A stretch of DNA of 64,000 nucleotides from Erwinia sp. OLFS4 (GCF_002752165.1 NZ_MOMB01000054.1:1-64000); one strand, 5' to 3'; counted from the first letter of the stretch, positions 39,040 through 50,447 are shown. A program made the numbers and translations. Notes: generated by a model not told the origin, from the letters alone.

Positions 39040-39960
39040 ATGAAAATTACCGTACTGGGATGCGGTGCTTTGGGTCAGCTCTGGCTGACCGCGCTTGAAC
39101 GTCAGGGACATGAAGTACAAGGCTGGTTACGTGTCGCACAACCCTACTGTTCGGCCAACGTGGTGGAACTGGACGAAAGCGTTAGCAACAGAACCTATAT
39201 TGCCAACGACCCGCTTTTTCTTGCTGACAGTGATCTGCTTATTGTCACGCTTAAAGCCTGGCAGGTCGCATCTGCGCTGAGAAATCTGGCCCCGCAGCTC
39301 AATGCATCATGCCCGGTGCTGCTGCTGCATAACGGACTCGGCACGCTGGACGAATTAAAAGGTCTCAGGCAACCCATTCTGCAAGGGGTAACAACCCACG
39401 CCGCCATGCGCGATGGTAATGTGATTATTCACATCGCCAACGGTATCACTCACATTGGCCCGACGTCGGTTGAAGCGGCGCGGCTGAGTCGTCTGGCGGA
39501 ACCGCTGCATCATGCGCTACCGGATGTTGCCTGGCATAACAATGTTGCCGCTGCTGCCTGGCAAAAGCTGGCGGTAAACTGCATCATTAACCCTCTGAGC
39601 GTCGAGTACGATTGCGTTAACGGCATGCTGGCAGATCATCAGGAAGAAATTGCGCGTTTATCTGCGGAAATTGCCGTTATCATGGCGCGGGAAGGCCATC
39701 ATAGTACGCAGGAAGATCTGTTTAACTATGTCATGCAAATCGTGAATAGCACCGCCGGCAATCAGTCATCGATGCTGCAGGATGTGCGCGCCCAGCGACG
39801 TACTGAAATTGACTACATTAATGGTTATGCTATCCGTCGTGCCCGGGCGCAAGGAGTTGCCACGCCGGAGAACAGTCGTTTGTATGATTTAATTAAGCGT
39901 AAGGAGCAGTCTTATGAGCACGAAAGCCTCGGTACTGGTCTGTCTCGCGCCTGGCAGTGA
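39040..39960 (+). CDS. panE: 2-dehydropantoate 2-reductase
   Basis: 306-residue NADPH-dependent ketopantoate reductase of pantothenate (coenzyme A) synthesis. N-terminal Rossmann motif [10 protein letters not shown], catalytic Lys in [13 protein letters not shown] and the Glu/Asn substrate region downstream. GGGGAGG precedes the ATG. The end overlaps yajL by 47 bases, an unusually long overlap that suggests coupled translation. Confidence 0.95.
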   Translation: MKITVLGCGALGQLWLTALERQGHEVQGWLRVAQPYCSANVVELDESVSNRTYIANDPLFLADSDLLIVTLKAWQVASALRNLAPQLNASCPVLLLHNGLGTLDELKGLRQPILQGVTTHAAMRDGNVIIHIANGITHIGPTSVEAARLSRLAEPLHHALPDVAWHNNVAAAAWQKLAVNCIINPLSVEYDCVNGMLADHQEEIARLSAEIAVIMAREGHHSTQEDLFNYVMQIVNSTAGNQSSMLQDVRAQRRTEIDYINGYAIRRARAQGVATPENSRLYDLIKRKEQSYEHESLGTGLSRAWQ

Positions 39961-40510
39961 GGAGACCGAAGCCGTCACCACTATCGACCTGCTGGTACGC
40001 GGCGGCATTGACGTCACCACCGCCAGCGTTGCCAGCGACGGCGCCCTGACCATTACCTGTTCACGCGGCGTAAAGCTGCTGGCTGACTACCCGCTGGTGG
40101 ACGTGGCAGACGGCGCCTTTGACGCTATTGTGCTGCCCGGCGGACTGCAGGGTGCCCAGGCATTTCGCGACAGCCCGCTGCTGGTTGAAACCATCCGGCA
40201 GTTTCATCTCTCGGGGCGTATTGTTGCAGCGATCTGCGCCGTTCCCGGCACCGTATTTATCCCGCACAACCTTTTTCCGCTGGGCAATATGACCGGCTTT
40301 CCCGGACTGAAAGAGACCATTCCGCCAGAAAAATGGATGGAAAAACGCGTCGTCTGGGACCCACGCGTTAATTTATTAACCAGCCAGGGCCCCGGCACGG
40401 CGATGGACTTTGCCCTGAAGCTGATAGCGTTACTGGTTGGTAAACCGCAGGCAGCTGCGGTGGCCGCACAGCTGGTGCTGGCGGCGGGCATTTATAACTA
40501 TCAGGATTAA
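39914..40510 (+). CDS. yajL: DJ-1/PfpI family protein YajL
   Basis: 198-residue DJ-1-superfamily protein, related to human DJ-1 (PARK7). It protects against oxidative and carbonyl stress, with chaperone and reported (debated) deglycase activity. The nucleophile elbow has Cys in [11 protein letters not shown] and the conserved Glu in GSEETEAVT. The usual context AICAAPATVL is changed to [10 protein letters not shown]. It overlaps the end of panE. Confidence 0.95.
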   Translation: MSTKASVLVCLAPGSEETEAVTTIDLLVRGGIDVTTASVASDGALTITCSRGVKLLADYPLVDVADGAFDAIVLPGGLQGAQAFRDSPLLVETIRQFHLSGRIVAAICAVPGTVFIPHNLFPLGNMTGFPGLKETIPPEKWMEKRVVWDPRVNLLTSQGPGTAMDFALKLIALLVGKPQAAAVAAQLVLAAGIYNYQD

Positions 40511-40525
40511 GACCCACTCGCGGCG

Positions 40526-40550
40526 CTACCGGCGCCCTCAGGGCCGGTAG
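40526..40550. terminator. Hairpin between convergent yajL and thiI
   Basis: Arms CTACCGGC (40526-40533) and GCCGGTAG (40543-40550) form a GC-rich hairpin covering the thiI stop. No T-run follows on either strand, so it is a possible bidirectional terminator only. Confidence 0.4.
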
Positions 40551-41986
40551 ACCTTAACATTCGCAAAACCCTGTTCCCGCAGATAAAGCGCCTGCAACCG
40601 GCTCATTACCCCGCGTTCACAGTAAAGCAGCCAGGTCTTATTCTGATCGAGATCAACGAACTGACTGCCCAGTTTATAAAACGGCAGCGTTTTCACCTCA
40701 ACACCGTTCAGCACCAGCGGCTTATTCTCCTGTTCATCAGGCGAGCGAATATCCAGCACCGCATCCTGCGGACCAAAAGAAGCAACGGTTTCCACTTCGC
40801 TAACCTCTTGCGCCGCCTGGCCGGCAATTTCACGAATATCAACGTTGGTTGCCTGCTCAACCACATGGTCGAGAATGGAAAAATCGAACCGGGCTTCTTC
40901 CGCTTCAATCTTCTCCTTTACCGCCTTCACCGTCGGACTTTTGGATATGACGCCACAATATTCCGGCATTGTGCGGGCAAAATCCTCGGTGCCAATTTGC
41001 CGCGCCAGATTAATAATGTGCTCTTTATCATGAGAAATCAGCGGACGCAAAATCAGCGTGTCGGAGGCATTATCAATTAAGCGCAGATTAGTCAGCGTCT
41101 GGCTGGATACCTGTCCCAGCGCCTCGCCGGTTACCAGCGCCTGCACACCGTAACGTCCGGCAATTTGTGACGCCGCACGCACCATCATACGTTTCAGCAC
41201 TACGCCCATCTGGCCGTCATCGACTTTTTCCAGAATTTCAGCCACCACCGGTTCAAAATTAATGGCCACGAAGCGAACACGATGAGAACTGCCAAAACGT
41301 TTCCACAGATAATGCGCGACCTGACGCACGCCAATTTCATGCGCCGCGCCGCCAAGATTAAAAAAGCAGTAATGTACGCGACAACCGCGACGCATCAGCA
41401 TGTAGCTCGACACGCCGGAATCAAAGCCTCCGGAGATCAGTGACAGCACATCTTCCTGGGTACCAATCGGAAAACCACCAATGCCGGGATAGCGGCCGGT
41501 GACCAGCAGCAAACGCTGATCTTCAATTTCAAGATTAACCGTCACTTCCGGACGGGTGAGGTTAACCCGCGCACTGTCAACGTGCTGATTCAGGCCACCG
41601 CCAACATAGCGCTCAACGTCCTGCGAACTGAAATCATGCTTACCGCGACGCTTTACCCGTACGCAAAAAGATTTACCGCTAATTGTCTGATGGTATTGTG
41701 CCAGCGCCTGTTCAAAAATATGGTGAACATCGCGAAACTCCCGATCTTCAACCGCCAGGATATGATGAATGCCAGGAATACGCGTCAGCGCATCACGCAC
41801 CGCCTCTTCTTTTTCAGGTGCCTTCACCCGTACCACAATATGGTCCCAGTGGCGCACCACCGCGATATCTTCGTCGGACTGTTTAAGCACATTGCGGATG
41901 TTGCCGGTCAGAATCTTAATAAACCGCAGGCGTACCGACTGGCTTTTAATCGTAATTTCAGGAAACAGCTTAATAATAAACTTCAT
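40538..41986 (-). CDS. thiI: tRNA 4-thiouridine sulfurtransferase / thiamine sulfur carrier ThiI
   Basis: 482-residue enzyme that makes 4-thiouridine at tRNA position 8 and passes sulfur to ThiS for the thiazole of thiamine. N-terminal ferredoxin-like and THUMP domains, a PP-loop ATPase ([13 protein letters not shown]), and a C-terminal rhodanese domain with the catalytic Cys in [10 protein letters not shown]. Length equals E. coli ThiI. It is divergent from xseB-ispA-dxs; Dxs makes the deoxyxylulose phosphate that thiazole synthesis also needs. Confidence 0.97.
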   Translation of the reverse strand: MKFIIKLFPEITIKSQSVRLRFIKILTGNIRNVLKQSDEDIAVVRHWDHIVVRVKAPEKEEAVRDALTRIPGIHHILAVEDREFRDVHHIFEQALAQYHQTISGKSFCVRVKRRGKHDFSSQDVERYVGGGLNQHVDSARVNLTRPEVTVNLEIEDQRLLLVTGRYPGIGGFPIGTQEDVLSLISGGFDSGVSSYMLMRRGCRVHYCFFNLGGAAHEIGVRQVAHYLWKRFGSSHRVRFVAINFEPVVAEILEKVDDGQMGVVLKRMMVRAASQIAGRYGVQALVTGEALGQVSSQTLTNLRLIDNASDTLILRPLISHDKEHIINLARQIGTEDFARTMPEYCGVISKSPTVKAVKEKIEAEEARFDFSILDHVVEQATNVDIREIAGQAAQEVSEVETVASFGPQDAVLDIRSPDEQENKPLVLNGVEVKTLPFYKLGSQFVDLDQNKTWLLYCERGVMSRLQALYLREQGFANVKVYRP

Positions 41987-42223
41987 AGCAGCGAGGGGTC
42001 ATCTGGTGAATTGAGGGCTAAAATTATTGCCACTTAACTGATAAAATCAGTGTATTGCAAAGCAGCGTCAGGCCCTTTGCATCCAAGGCACCGGAGTATA
42101 TCACTTTTGTCTCAGCGCTGCTGAGCCATCTGTGATATCAATCATTATTTTGCTAATCATTTAGGGTCAGCTACCATGAGCATTCACCCGGATGAAAACC
42201 ACGACTGAGCCAGACTAGCTATT

Positions 42224-42466
42224 ATGCCAAAAAAAGCCGAACCGCCCGTCAGTTTTGAACATGCTCTGCAACAGCTCGAGCAGATCGTCTCCCGTCTGGA
42301 GAGTGGTGAACTGCCGCTGGAAGAAGCGTTAAACGAATTTGAACGCGGCGTGCAGCTGTCGCGTACCGGTCAGCAACAGCTGAAGCAGGCAGAACAGCGG
42401 GTACAAATTTTATTAAGTGACGACGCTGACGCAAGCCTCACCCCCTTTACGCCGGATGCCGGGTAA
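42224..42466 (+). CDS. xseB: Exodeoxyribonuclease VII small subunit
   Basis: 80-residue coiled-coil subunit that binds XseA to form ExoVII, which degrades single-stranded DNA. The signature [37 protein letters not shown] is complete. It starts the xseB-ispA-dxs operon; its stop codon abuts the ispA start. No strong ribosome-binding site is seen before the ATG. Confidence 0.96.
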   Translation: MPKKAEPPVSFEHALQQLEQIVSRLESGELPLEEALNEFERGVQLSRTGQQQLKQAEQRVQILLSDDADASLTPFTPDAG

Positions 42467-43366
42467 ATGGAGTTTACCGATCTCATCAATGCCCATCAGG
42501 CACGCATTAATGCCGTCTTAAATCGCTATCTTAGCGGGCTACCGTTGCAAAGCCATCCGCTGGTTGAGGCAATGAAATATGGCACCTTGCTCGGCGGCAA
42601 GCGCCTGCGCCCTTTTCTTGTTTATGCCACCGGCGGCATGCTGAATGCCGATGAACAAAGTCTTGATGCTCCGGCAGCAGCGGTGGAGTGTATTCACGCT
42701 TATTCGTTAATCCACGACGATCTGCCGGCAATGGATGACGACGCGCTGCGGCGCGGGCAGCCAACCTGCCATATTAAATATGGCGAGGATACCGCCATTC
42801 TGGCAGGCGATGCCTTGCAAACCCTGGCGTTTTCTATTCTGGCCGACAGCCCATTACCGGGAGTCAGCAGTGAAACGCGTCTCGCCATGCTGTCTGAACT
42901 GGCTCAGGCCAGCGGGGTGGCTGGCATGTGTGGCGGACAGGCGTTAGACCTGGCGGCCGAAGGCGCACAGATTTCCCTGGATGCCCTGGAACAAATTCAC
43001 CGTCATAAAACCGGTGCGCTCATCCGTGCCGCCGTCCGGCTCGGCGCCCTGTGCGCCGGCGAGCGCGGCAAGGCAGCGCTACCAGCACTGGATCGCTATG
43101 CCAGCGCCATTGGTCTGGCTTTTCAGGTACAGGATGACATTCTCGACGTTATCGGTGACAGCACGGTAACCGGCAAGCGTCAGGGTGCCGATCAGGATCT
43201 GGGCAAGAGTACCTATCCGTCACTGATGGGCCTTGACAGTGCCAGAGCAAAGGCGTGGGATCTGTATCAGGAATCTCTCCATGCGCTGGACACGCTGGCG
43301 GCACAGTCGCTGAACACGGCGCCGCTACGCGCGCTGGCCAGCTTTATTGTTGAACGCGATAAATGA
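42467..43366 (+). CDS. ispA: Geranyl/farnesyl diphosphate synthase
   Basis: 299-residue prenyltransferase that makes farnesyl diphosphate from isopentenyl and dimethylallyl diphosphate. The first Asp-rich motif is DDLPAMDDD and the second QDDILD; the residues before the first motif (AYSLIH) set chain length. The ATG directly follows the xseB stop. Product feeds ubiquinone, undecaprenyl phosphate and heme O (CyoE). Confidence 0.97.
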   Translation: MEFTDLINAHQARINAVLNRYLSGLPLQSHPLVEAMKYGTLLGGKRLRPFLVYATGGMLNADEQSLDAPAAAVECIHAYSLIHDDLPAMDDDALRRGQPTCHIKYGEDTAILAGDALQTLAFSILADSPLPGVSSETRLAMLSELAQASGVAGMCGGQALDLAAEGAQISLDALEQIHRHKTGALIRAAVRLGALCAGERGKAALPALDRYASAIGLAFQVQDDILDVIGDSTVTGKRQGADQDLGKSTYPSLMGLDSARAKAWDLYQESLHALDTLAAQSLNTAPLRALASFIVERDK

Positions 43367-43379
43367 TAATGAGTCTCTG

Positions 43380-45245
43380 ATGAGTTTTGATACTGCGAAA
43401 TACCCGACGCTTGCGCTGGCAAGCTCGGTGCAAGAATTACGTTTGTTGCCTAAAGAGAGCCTGCCAAAACTCTGTGATGAGCTTCGTCAGTATTTACTTG
43501 ATAGCGTCAGCCGCTCCAGCGGCCACTTTGCTTCCGGGCTGGGCGTAGTTGAACTGACCGTGGCGCTGCATTACGTTTATAACACGCCGTTCGATCATCT
43601 GGTATGGGACGTCGGCCACCAAGCCTATCCCCACAAGATCCTGACCGGTCGTCGCGACCGCATCGGTACAATCCGACAAAAAAATGGCCTGCATCCTTTT
43701 CCGTGGCGTGATGAAAGTGAATATGACGTCCTGAGTGTCGGACACTCGTCCACCTCTATCAGCGCGGGTCTTGGCCTGGCGGTGGCCGCCGGAAAAGAGG
43801 GTAAAGGTCGCCGCACCGCCTGCATTATCGGCGATGGTGCCATCACGGCCGGCATGGCGTTTGAAGCCATGAATCACGCTGGCGATATCAGCGCCGATTT
43901 ACTGGTAATCCTGAACGATAACGAGATGTCCATCTCTGAAAACGTTGGCGCACTGAATAACCGGCTGGCGCAAATTCTCTCCGGTAAAACCTATTCACGC
44001 CTGCGGGAGAGCGGTAAAAAAGTCCTCACCAATCTGCCGCCAATAAAAGAACTGGTAAAGCGTACTGAAGAACACCTTAAAGGCATGGTGGTGCCCGGCA
44101 CGCTGTTTGAGGAGCTGGGCTTTAACTACATCGGCCCTATTGATGGCCACGACGTGCTGGCCCTGGTGCAAACCCTGAGCAACATGCGCAGCCTTAAGGG
44201 CCCCCAGTTTCTGCATATCATGACTAAAAAGGGCAAAGGCTACGCCCCGGCGGAAAAAGATCCCATCGCCTGGCATGCAGTGCCTAAGTTTGATCCGGCC
44301 AGCGGTTCGCTGCCGGCCAGTAAACCTGGTCTGCCAACCTATTCAAAAATTTTCGGTGACTGGCTGTGTGAAATGGCCGCCCACGAGCCGGATCTGCTGG
44401 CTATCACGCCGGCAATGCGTGAAGGCTCCGGCATGGTGAGCTTTTCGCGCGACTATCCACAACGCTATTTTGACGTGGCTATCGCAGAACAGCATGCCGT
44501 CACCTTTGCGGCCGGGCTGGCAATTGGCGGTTACCGTCCGGTGGTGGCAATATACTCCACCTTTCTGCAGCGGGCTTACGATCAGCTCATACACGATGTT
44601 GCCATTCAGAAACTGCCGGTCATGTTCGCCATCGATCGCGGTGGCATTGTCGGGGCCGACGGACAAACGCATCAGGGAGCCTTTGATCTCGCCTTCCTGC
44701 GCTGTATCCCCAACATGGTCATCATGACGCCATCGGACGAAAACGAATGTCGTCTGATGCTCTACACCGGCTATCATTACCGTCAGGGACCGAGCGCAGT
44801 ACGCTATCCGCGTGGTACCGGTACTGGTAGCGACCTGGCACCGCTCAGCGCGCTGTCAATCGGTGAGGGACGCACCCTGCGCCAGGGTGAAAAGCTGGCT
44901 ATTCTCAATTTTGGTACGCTACTGGCCGAAGCCCGTGAGGTAGCAGAAAAACTGAATGCCACCCTGGTGGATATGCGCTTTGTTAAACCGCTGGATGAAG
45001 CACGGATACTGGAGCTGGCAGCAAGCCATGAAGCGCTTATTACTCTGGAAGAAGGGGCCATTAAGGGCGGAGCCGGCAGCGGCGTCAACGAACTGTTGAT
45101 GGCCAGGCGTAAACTGCTACCGGTGCTGAATATCGGCTTACCGGATGAATTTATCCCGCAGGGCACGCAGGAGGAAATCCGCCACGATTACCAGCTGGAT
45201 GCGACAGGGATCGCACAGCAGATTGCTCGCTGGCTGGCACTGTAA
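43380..45245 (+). CDS. dxs: 1-deoxy-D-xylulose-5-phosphate synthase
   Basis: 621-residue thiamine-diphosphate enzyme that condenses pyruvate and glyceraldehyde 3-phosphate, the first step of the MEP isoprenoid pathway and a precursor of thiamine and pyridoxal. Cofactor motif [25 protein letters not shown], and catalytic Glu in VAIAEQHAV. Matches E. coli Dxs (620) at the start ([16 protein letters not shown]). ispA precedes it by 13 bases. Confidence 0.98.
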   Translation: MSFDTAKYPTLALASSVQELRLLPKESLPKLCDELRQYLLDSVSRSSGHFASGLGVVELTVALHYVYNTPFDHLVWDVGHQAYPHKILTGRRDRIGTIRQKNGLHPFPWRDESEYDVLSVGHSSTSISAGLGLAVAAGKEGKGRRTACIIGDGAITAGMAFEAMNHAGDISADLLVILNDNEMSISENVGALNNRLAQILSGKTYSRLRESGKKVLTNLPPIKELVKRTEEHLKGMVVPGTLFEELGFNYIGPIDGHDVLALVQTLSNMRSLKGPQFLHIMTKKGKGYAPAEKDPIAWHAVPKFDPASGSLPASKPGLPTYSKIFGDWLCEMAAHEPDLLAITPAMREGSGMVSFSRDYPQRYFDVAIAEQHAVTFAAGLAIGGYRPVVAIYSTFLQRAYDQLIHDVAIQKLPVMFAIDRGGIVGADGQTHQGAFDLAFLRCIPNMVIMTPSDENECRLMLYTGYHYRQGPSAVRYPRGTGTGSDLAPLSALSIGEGRTLRQGEKLAILNFGTLLAEAREVAEKLNATLVDMRFVKPLDEARILELAASHEALITLEEGAIKGGAGSGVNELLMARRKLLPVLNIGLPDEFIPQGTQEEIRHDYQLDATGIAQQIARWLAL

Positions 45246-45300
45246 GCCGAAGGGGCGAGCGCTGTCTGCCCCTTATCCCGCTAAAAAACGCACGCCGGCG

Positions 45301-45342
45301 CCTGCTATGCTTAAGCCCGGCTTAATTTTTAAGCAAAGCAGG
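45301..45342 (+). promoter_or_regulatory. Alternative hairpins over the yajO ribosome-binding site
   Basis: CCTGCTATGCTTAA (45301-45314) can pair with TTAAGCAAAGCAGG (45329-45342) at 13 of 14 positions, running into the yajO Shine-Dalgarno GGAG (45341-45344). The same left arm can instead pair TTAAGC (45311-45316) with GCTTAA (45320-45325), followed by TTTTT, a short terminator for dxs. The two folds exclude each other. Confidence 0.45.
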
Positions 45343-45349
45343 AGCAAAC

Positions 45350-46324
45350 ATGAAAACAACCCGATTTGGCCATACCGACCTGACCGTTTCCCGCCTGTGC
45401 CTCGGCTGTATGACCTTTGGACAGCCTGAACGCGGCCGCCATGCCTGGACGCTGCCGGAAGAGAGCAGCCGCCCGCTGATTAAACGGGCACTGGAAGCCG
45501 GCATTAACTTTTTTGATACCGCCAACAGCTATTCCGATGGCAGCAGTGAAGAAATTGTCGGCCGTGCTCTGCGCGACTTTGCCCGTCGTGACGACATCAT
45601 CGTGGCAACCAAAGTATTTTTCCCGCTCAGCAACCTGGCCGGCGGGCTATCACGTGCCAGCATTATGCAATCCATTGATGACAGTCTGACACGGCTCGGC
45701 ATGGATTATGTTGATTTGCTACAGATTCACCGCTGGGACTACAACACTCCGCTGGAAGAGACGCTGGAAGCGTTGCATGAGGTGGTGAAAGCCGGTAAAG
45801 CCCGCTATATCGGCGCATCATCAATGTATGCCTGGCAGTTTGCTAAAGCGCTGTATACCGCCGATAAACATGGCTGGACGCGCTTTGTCAGCATGCAGGA
45901 CCAATACAATCTGATTCAGCGCGAAGAAGAACGGGAAATGCATCCGCTCTGTCAGTCAGAGGGCATTGCGGTCATGCCGTGGAGTCCACTGGCACGTGGC
46001 CGCCTGACCCGGCCATGGGGTGAAACTACCGCCCGTTCGGTTTCTGATGAATTTGGTAAAACCCTTTATCAACGCAGTGAAGAGAACGACGCGGCAATTG
46101 CTCAGCGGGTGGCAAACCTCGCGCGGGATAAGGGCGTCAGCCTTGCGCAAATTGCGCTGGCCTGGACGCTGCATAAACCGGCGGTTACCGCGCCGATTAT
46201 TGGCGCCTCAAGAGCAGAGCAACTTGACGATCTGCTCAACGCGCTTGACGTTGAGCTGGACGCAAGTGAGCTGGCGGAGCTGGAAAGCCTGTATCAGCCC
46301 CATGCAGTCAGCGGCTTTGAGTAA
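45350..46324 (+). CDS. yajO: Aldo-keto reductase YajO
   Basis: 324-residue NADPH-dependent aldo-keto reductase. E. coli YajO has been linked to 1-deoxyxylulose 5-phosphate formation and thiamine or furfural metabolism. The catalytic Asp and Tyr are in FFDTANSYSDG, the Lys in VVATKV-type IIVATKVFF, and the His in LQIHRWDYN; the C-terminal cofactor segment is IIGASRAEQLDD. GGAG precedes the ATG. It is next to dxs, as in E. coli. Confidence 0.94.
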   Translation: MKTTRFGHTDLTVSRLCLGCMTFGQPERGRHAWTLPEESSRPLIKRALEAGINFFDTANSYSDGSSEEIVGRALRDFARRDDIIVATKVFFPLSNLAGGLSRASIMQSIDDSLTRLGMDYVDLLQIHRWDYNTPLEETLEALHEVVKAGKARYIGASSMYAWQFAKALYTADKHGWTRFVSMQDQYNLIQREEEREMHPLCQSEGIAVMPWSPLARGRLTRPWGETTARSVSDEFGKTLYQRSEENDAAIAQRVANLARDKGVSLAQIALAWTLHKPAVTAPIIGASRAEQLDDLLNALDVELDASELAELESLYQPHAVSGFE

Positions 46325-46385
46325 ACGCTGGCAACCTGACGGCAGAGATACCGCTGCCGGGTAGGTTTCCCCCTACCCGGTCTCC

Positions 46386-46886
46386 TCAAAGGAAAATACC
46401 GGCCAGCCAGAGCAGCATCGCTGAAATAATACCGGCAACAATGTCATCCACCATAATGCCCATTCCACCCTGAACATTGCGGTCAAACCAGCGAATCGGC
46501 CAGGGCTTCCACATATCCAGAATACGGAAGATAACAAAGCCAGCCAGCACCCAGTGCCAGTCAAAGGCCGGGATCGCCAGCAAGGTTATCCACATGCCGA
46601 TAAATTCATCCCAGACAATGCTACCGTGATCGTGCACCCCCATATCTCTGGCCGTGCGATGGCAGAGATAAACCCCGATGCTAATCCCCAGCAACAACAG
46701 CAGTGAATAGAGCTCAAGCGGCAGTAATCTCAGCAGACACCAGAACGGAATCGCGGCCAGCGATCCCATGGTTCCCGGAAGCCAGGGGCTCAGCCCGCTG
46801 CCAAATCCGGTGGCCAGCAGATGCCAGGGATCTGACATACGCAGGCGCTTTTTTGCCTCATTTTTATTAACGATCAAAGTGATCAA
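46386..46886 (-). CDS. pgpA: Phosphatidylglycerophosphatase A
   Basis: 166-residue inner-membrane phosphatase that dephosphorylates phosphatidylglycerophosphate to phosphatidylglycerol. Conserved [37 protein letters not shown] and [19 protein letters not shown] are the acidic family motifs. The start overlaps the thiL end by about 20 bases, so it is translated with thiL. Confidence 0.95.
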   Translation of the reverse strand: MITLIVNKNEAKKRLRMSDPWHLLATGFGSGLSPWLPGTMGSLAAIPFWCLLRLLPLELYSLLLLLGISIGVYLCHRTARDMGVHDHGSIVWDEFIGMWITLLAIPAFDWHWVLAGFVIFRILDMWKPWPIRWFDRNVQGGMGIMVDDIVAGIISAMLLWLAGIFL

Positions 46887-47841
46887 ATCCCTTTTTATGA
46901 CAACTAACCGGCTGACCGTCGCGCAACAAGGTGATGCCTTCCGCCGCCGTTTTTATCTGACCAATGCAGGTATAAGGTACGCCAAGATGGCCTAACGCCA
47001 CGTCCAGCGCGCCACGATTTATCTCCGGCACGGTAAAGCACAGCTCGTAGTCTTCGCCGCCGTGTAACGCCCAGTCTGTTTGCTGTTCACGACTATAGTG
47101 GCTGCGCAGTGCCACAGAAAAAGGTAGCGCATCAAGCTCAACACGGGCACCGCAATTGCTGGCATCAAGCACATGGCCTAAATCCGCCAGCAACCCGTCA
47201 GAAATATCAATAGCCGCACTGGCGAGGCCACGCAACGCCTGGCCCTGCAAAATGCGCGGCATCGGACGCAAATGACGTTTTATCAGCGCCTCATTACTGA
47301 CCGGATCGTCCAGCCGCTGGTGATGCTGCAACAACGCCAGTCCTGCGGCGCTGTCGCCCAGCGTGCCGGTGACATAGATCCAGTCACCGGGCCGCGCGCC
47401 GCAGCGCCGCAGCGCCCGCCCGACCGGAATCAGACCATGGATACCCAACGTCAGACTCAACGGACCACGCGTGGTGTCACCACCAATCAGCTGCACGCCG
47501 TAATAATCCATCAGTTCAAACAGGCTATCACTGAAATCCTGTAACCAGGCTTCGTTGACATCTGGCAGCGTCAGCGCCAGCGTCAGCCAGGCAGGATCGG
47601 CGCCCATTGCCGCAAGGTCACTGAGATTGGCAGCCAGCGCTTTGTAACCTAAATCCGCCGGGTGAATATCACGTAAAAAATGCACCCCCTCAACCAGCGT
47701 ATCGGTACTGATTGCCAGAGTCTGTTTTTCAGGAACATTCAGCAGGGCGCAGTCGTCGCCAATGCCTTTTTCAACATCGCGCCGGAAACCCGCGGTACGA
47801 TCAAAATAACGCCCGATGAGTGCAAATTCGCCACAGGCCAT
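46867..47841 (-). CDS. thiL: Thiamine-monophosphate kinase
   Basis: 324-residue kinase that makes thiamine diphosphate, the cofactor used by Dxs among others. The N-terminal GIGDDCALL and [11 protein letters not shown], and the central [15 protein letters not shown] and [12 protein letters not shown], are the AIR-synthase-like ATP and magnesium motifs. The ATG at 47841 ([13 protein letters not shown]) gives the E. coli length; longer frames are not conserved. Confidence 0.96.
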   Translation of the reverse strand: MACGEFALIGRYFDRTAGFRRDVEKGIGDDCALLNVPEKQTLAISTDTLVEGVHFLRDIHPADLGYKALAANLSDLAAMGADPAWLTLALTLPDVNEAWLQDFSDSLFELMDYYGVQLIGGDTTRGPLSLTLGIHGLIPVGRALRRCGARPGDWIYVTGTLGDSAAGLALLQHHQRLDDPVSNEALIKRHLRPMPRILQGQALRGLASAAIDISDGLLADLGHVLDASNCGARVELDALPFSVALRSHYSREQQTDWALHGGEDYELCFTVPEINRGALDVALGHLGVPYTCIGQIKTAAEGITLLRDGQPVSCHKKGFDHFDR

Positions 47842-47867
47842 AGTGAAATTCCGTGAGTGTAAGCAGG

Positions 47868-47887
47868 AAGGCCGGGAAACCGGCCTT
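47868..47887 (-). other. Hairpin between nusB and thiL
   Basis: Perfect 8-bp stem AAGGCCGG / CCGGCCTT with a four-base loop, in the 52-base gap. No T-run follows, so it is probably not a full terminator; it may protect the upstream message or lower thiL-pgpA expression. Confidence 0.55.
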
Positions 47888-47893
47888 GCAGGG

Positions 47894-48313
47894 TTATTTT
47901 TTATTGGGACGTATTTGTGGTGCGGCTTTGTCCAGCACACCGTTGACAAACTTATGGCTGTCTTCGGCGCCAAATACTTTCGCCAGTTCAATGCCTTCGT
48001 TAATTGCCACTTTGTAGGGAACGTCGCTACGCTTGCTCAGTTCATACAGCGACAGGCGCAGGATTGCCCGTTCCACCTGACCGAGTTCTTCCAGCTGGCG
48101 TGAAAGATAAGGTTTCATTAATCCATCAAGATAGTCGCTGTTCGTGGCGACCCCTGACAATAGCTCACGAAAATAGCCAATATCGACGTCGGTGACGTCC
48201 TGTTCCGCCAGAAACTGATATTCAACATCGGCGATGTCATTATGCGACAACTGCCAGGAGTAAAGTGCCTGGACTGCGCATTCACGTGCGCGGCGGCGGG
48301 CAGCAGGTTTCAC
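47894..48313 (-). CDS. nusB: Transcription antitermination protein NusB
   Basis: 139-residue all-helical protein that binds boxA RNA with NusE (ribosomal protein S10), in antitermination of rRNA operons. The Arg-rich N-terminus [22 protein letters not shown] contacts RNA, and the family block [29 protein letters not shown] is complete. Same length as in E. coli. Operon with ribH upstream and thiL downstream. Confidence 0.97.
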   Translation of the reverse strand: MKPAARRRARECAVQALYSWQLSHNDIADVEYQFLAEQDVTDVDIGYFRELLSGVATNSDYLDGLMKPYLSRQLEELGQVERAILRLSLYELSKRSDVPYKVAINEGIELAKVFGAEDSHKFVNGVLDKAAPQIRPNKK

Positions 48314-48329
48314 AACATTCCCCTTAAAA

Positions 48330-48800
48330 TCAAGCGTTAATCGCTTTCAGTACGTTAATCATTTCCAGAGCAGTCAGTGCGGCTTCCGCCCCTTTGTTAC
48401 CGGCTTTGGTACCGGCACGCTCAATGGCCTGCTCAATATTTTCCGTCGTCAGTACGCCGAATGCCACGGGGATATCGCTGTTCATCGCAACGCTGGCAAG
48501 GCCGGAACTTGCTTCACCGGCAACATATTCAAAATGGGCAGTGCCACCACGGATAACGGTACCCAATGCCACTACCGCATGATGTTTACCCGCCTGGGCC
48601 AGCGCACGTGCGGCCATCGGCATTTCATAGGCGCCAGGCACCCAGACCACGGTGATATTTTCGTCTTTAACCTGACCGATACGCTTTAGCGCATCAATAG
48701 CGCCGTTCAGCAGGCTGTCGTTGATGAAGTTATTAAAACGGGCAATCACAATGGCAACGCGCGCCTCAGGCGAGGCAACAGCAGCTTCGATGACTTTCAT
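48330..48800 (-). CDS. ribH: 6,7-dimethyl-8-ribityllumazine synthase
   Basis: 156-residue riboflavin enzyme (called RibE in E. coli) that joins the RibA/RibB/RibD products to lumazine and assembles into icosahedral particles. Active-site segments [26 protein letters not shown] and [17 protein letters not shown] (with the conserved His) are intact. The start at 48800 gives [18 protein letters not shown]. Confidence 0.96.
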   Translation of the reverse strand: MKVIEAAVASPEARVAIVIARFNNFINDSLLNGAIDALKRIGQVKDENITVVWVPGAYEMPMAARALAQAGKHHAVVALGTVIRGGTAHFEYVAGEASSGLASVAMNSDIPVAFGVLTTENIEQAIERAGTKAGNKGAEAALTALEMINVLKAINA

Positions 48801-48891
48801 AGTGTTCCTTATCGGATTCGGTGTAATGGCCCCGAGGGGGGCGGATTCTATCATATTCTCACGGATTCTGCTTCCGCTTTTGTATGCCGCG

Positions 48892-49995
48892 TTAGCGCGG
48901 GGTCAGAATCAGACGCAAATCCGGGCCGATTTGACGCACATCACTGAAAACAAAGTCCGGCGCATCGGCCAGATGACTGAGGGCCGGCAGCTGACACAAG
49001 CCACGCGCACTATCACCGAGCAGTTTCGGCGCCAGATAAACGATCAGTTCATCCACCAGACCGGCCTGCAACAAGGCACCAGCCAGCCCGGCACCAGCCT
49101 CGACCCACAGCGTATTAATTTGCTGTTTTCCCAGTAGCATCAGCAAGGCCACGATATCAACCCCCTGATGCACGGCAGGCAGGCTGAACTGCGTCACCGA
49201 CTCAGGCCATTTCTGTGTGTCAGCATGCAGTCGCGCCAGCCAGGTTTCACCAGGCTGATGAATCAGCCGGTGCTGCGGGGTCACCCGATTGTGGCTGTCG
49301 ATAATCACACGCACCGGCTGACGTAGCTGCGTCGCGCTCAGCTGCTGCTGTACCTCGGGGTTCAGCTCCTGCCAGCGCACCGTCAGTGAAGGGTCGTCAG
49401 CAATAACCGTGGCGCTGGTGGAAAGCAGCGCGCAACTCATCGCCCGAAAGTGCTGAACGTCCTGGCGGGCCTGCGGCGAAGTAATCCACTGGCTTTCTCC
49501 ACTGGCCATCGCGGTGCGCCCATCCAGCGACGCCCCCAGCTTAAGCTGCAGCCAGGGAAAACCTGTACGCATTCGCTTAAAAAACCCGCGATTCAGACGT
49601 TCAGCCTCAGCCATCATCAGGCCATCACTTACCGTGACGCCGGCCTGTTGCAGACGATACAACCCGCGGCCAGCGACCTGCGGGTTCGGGTCCTGCATCG
49701 CGGCAACCACCCGATGGATACCCGCCGCCAGCAGGGCGTCACAACAGGGTGGCGTGCGACCAAAATGGCTGCAGGGTTCAAGGGTGACGTAAGCAGTGGC
49801 GCCACGGGCACGCTCGCCAGCCATGCGCAGCGCGTGCACTTCAGCATGCGGCTCGCCGGCACGCTGATGCCAGCCTTCACCCACAATCTCCCCCTGGCGG
49901 ACTATTACGCAACCTACGTTAGGGTTAGGCCTGGTGGTATACAGACCGCGGCGCGCCAGTTCCAGCGCGCGCGCCATAAAGCGCTCATCGCTCAT
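48892..49995 (-). CDS. ribD: Riboflavin biosynthesis deaminase/reductase RibD
   Basis: 367-residue bifunctional enzyme that deaminates and then reduces the pyrimidine intermediate of riboflavin. N-terminal zinc deaminase with HAEVHAL and [15 protein letters not shown]-terminal NADPH reductase ([21 protein letters not shown]). Its start is two bases after the nrdR stop, so the genes are co-transcribed. ribH follows. Confidence 0.97.
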   Translation of the reverse strand: MSDERFMARALELARRGLYTTRPNPNVGCVIVRQGEIVGEGWHQRAGEPHAEVHALRMAGERARGATAYVTLEPCSHFGRTPPCCDALLAAGIHRVVAAMQDPNPQVAGRGLYRLQQAGVTVSDGLMMAEAERLNRGFFKRMRTGFPWLQLKLGASLDGRTAMASGESQWITSPQARQDVQHFRAMSCALLSTSATVIADDPSLTVRWQELNPEVQQQLSATQLRQPVRVIIDSHNRVTPQHRLIHQPGETWLARLHADTQKWPESVTQFSLPAVHQGVDIVALLMLLGKQQINTLWVEAGAGLAGALLQAGLVDELIVYLAPKLLGDSARGLCQLPALSHLADAPDFVFSDVRQIGPDLRLILTPR

Positions 49996-49997
49996 AA

Positions 49998-50447
49998 TTA
50001 ATCCTGTAGACGGGCGATTTCTTCACCAAATTCGCGCACATCTTCAAAACTGCGGTAAACCGAGGCAAAGCGAATATAAGCGACCTTATCCAGCTTTTTC
50101 AGTTCATCCATCACCAGGCCGCCAATCATTTTACTGGTAATCTCACGCTCACCGGTCGCACGCAGCTGGGTTTTAATATGGCTGAGGGCATCTTCAACCG
50201 CATCAGCACTGACCGGGCGTTTTTCCAGCGCTTTCATAATACCGCTGCGCAGTTTTTCTTCATTGAACGGCTCGCGAATATCGTTGCTTTTCACTACCCG
50301 TGGCATCACCAGCTCTGCAACTTCAAAGGTGGTAAAACGCTCGTGACAAACCAGACACTGACGTCTGCGCCTGACCGAGGTTCCCTCACCCACCAGGCGT
50401 GAATCAATCACTTTTGTGTCAATTGCAGAACAAAATGGGCAGTGCAT
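49998..50447 (-). CDS. nrdR: Transcriptional repressor NrdR
   Basis: 149-residue nucleotide-sensing repressor of ribonucleotide reductase operons. N-terminal zinc ribbon ([35 protein letters not shown]) binding NrdR boxes, and an ATP-cone ([29 protein letters not shown]) that reads the ATP/dATP ratio. The ATG at 50447 follows AGGA and gives the E. coli length. First gene of the rib-nusB-thiL-pgpA cluster. Confidence 0.97.
   Translation of the reverse strand: MHCPFCSAIDTKVIDSRLVGEGTSVRRRRQCLVCHERFTTFEVAELVMPRVVKSNDIREPFNEEKLRSGIMKALEKRPVSADAVEDALSHIKTQLRATGEREITSKMIGGLVMDELKKLDKVAYIRFASVYRSFEDVREFGEEIARLQD

Noticed and set aside
48801..48891. FMN riboswitch near the rib genes
   Set aside because: The gap between ribD and ribH is too short and holds none of the conserved RFN blocks.
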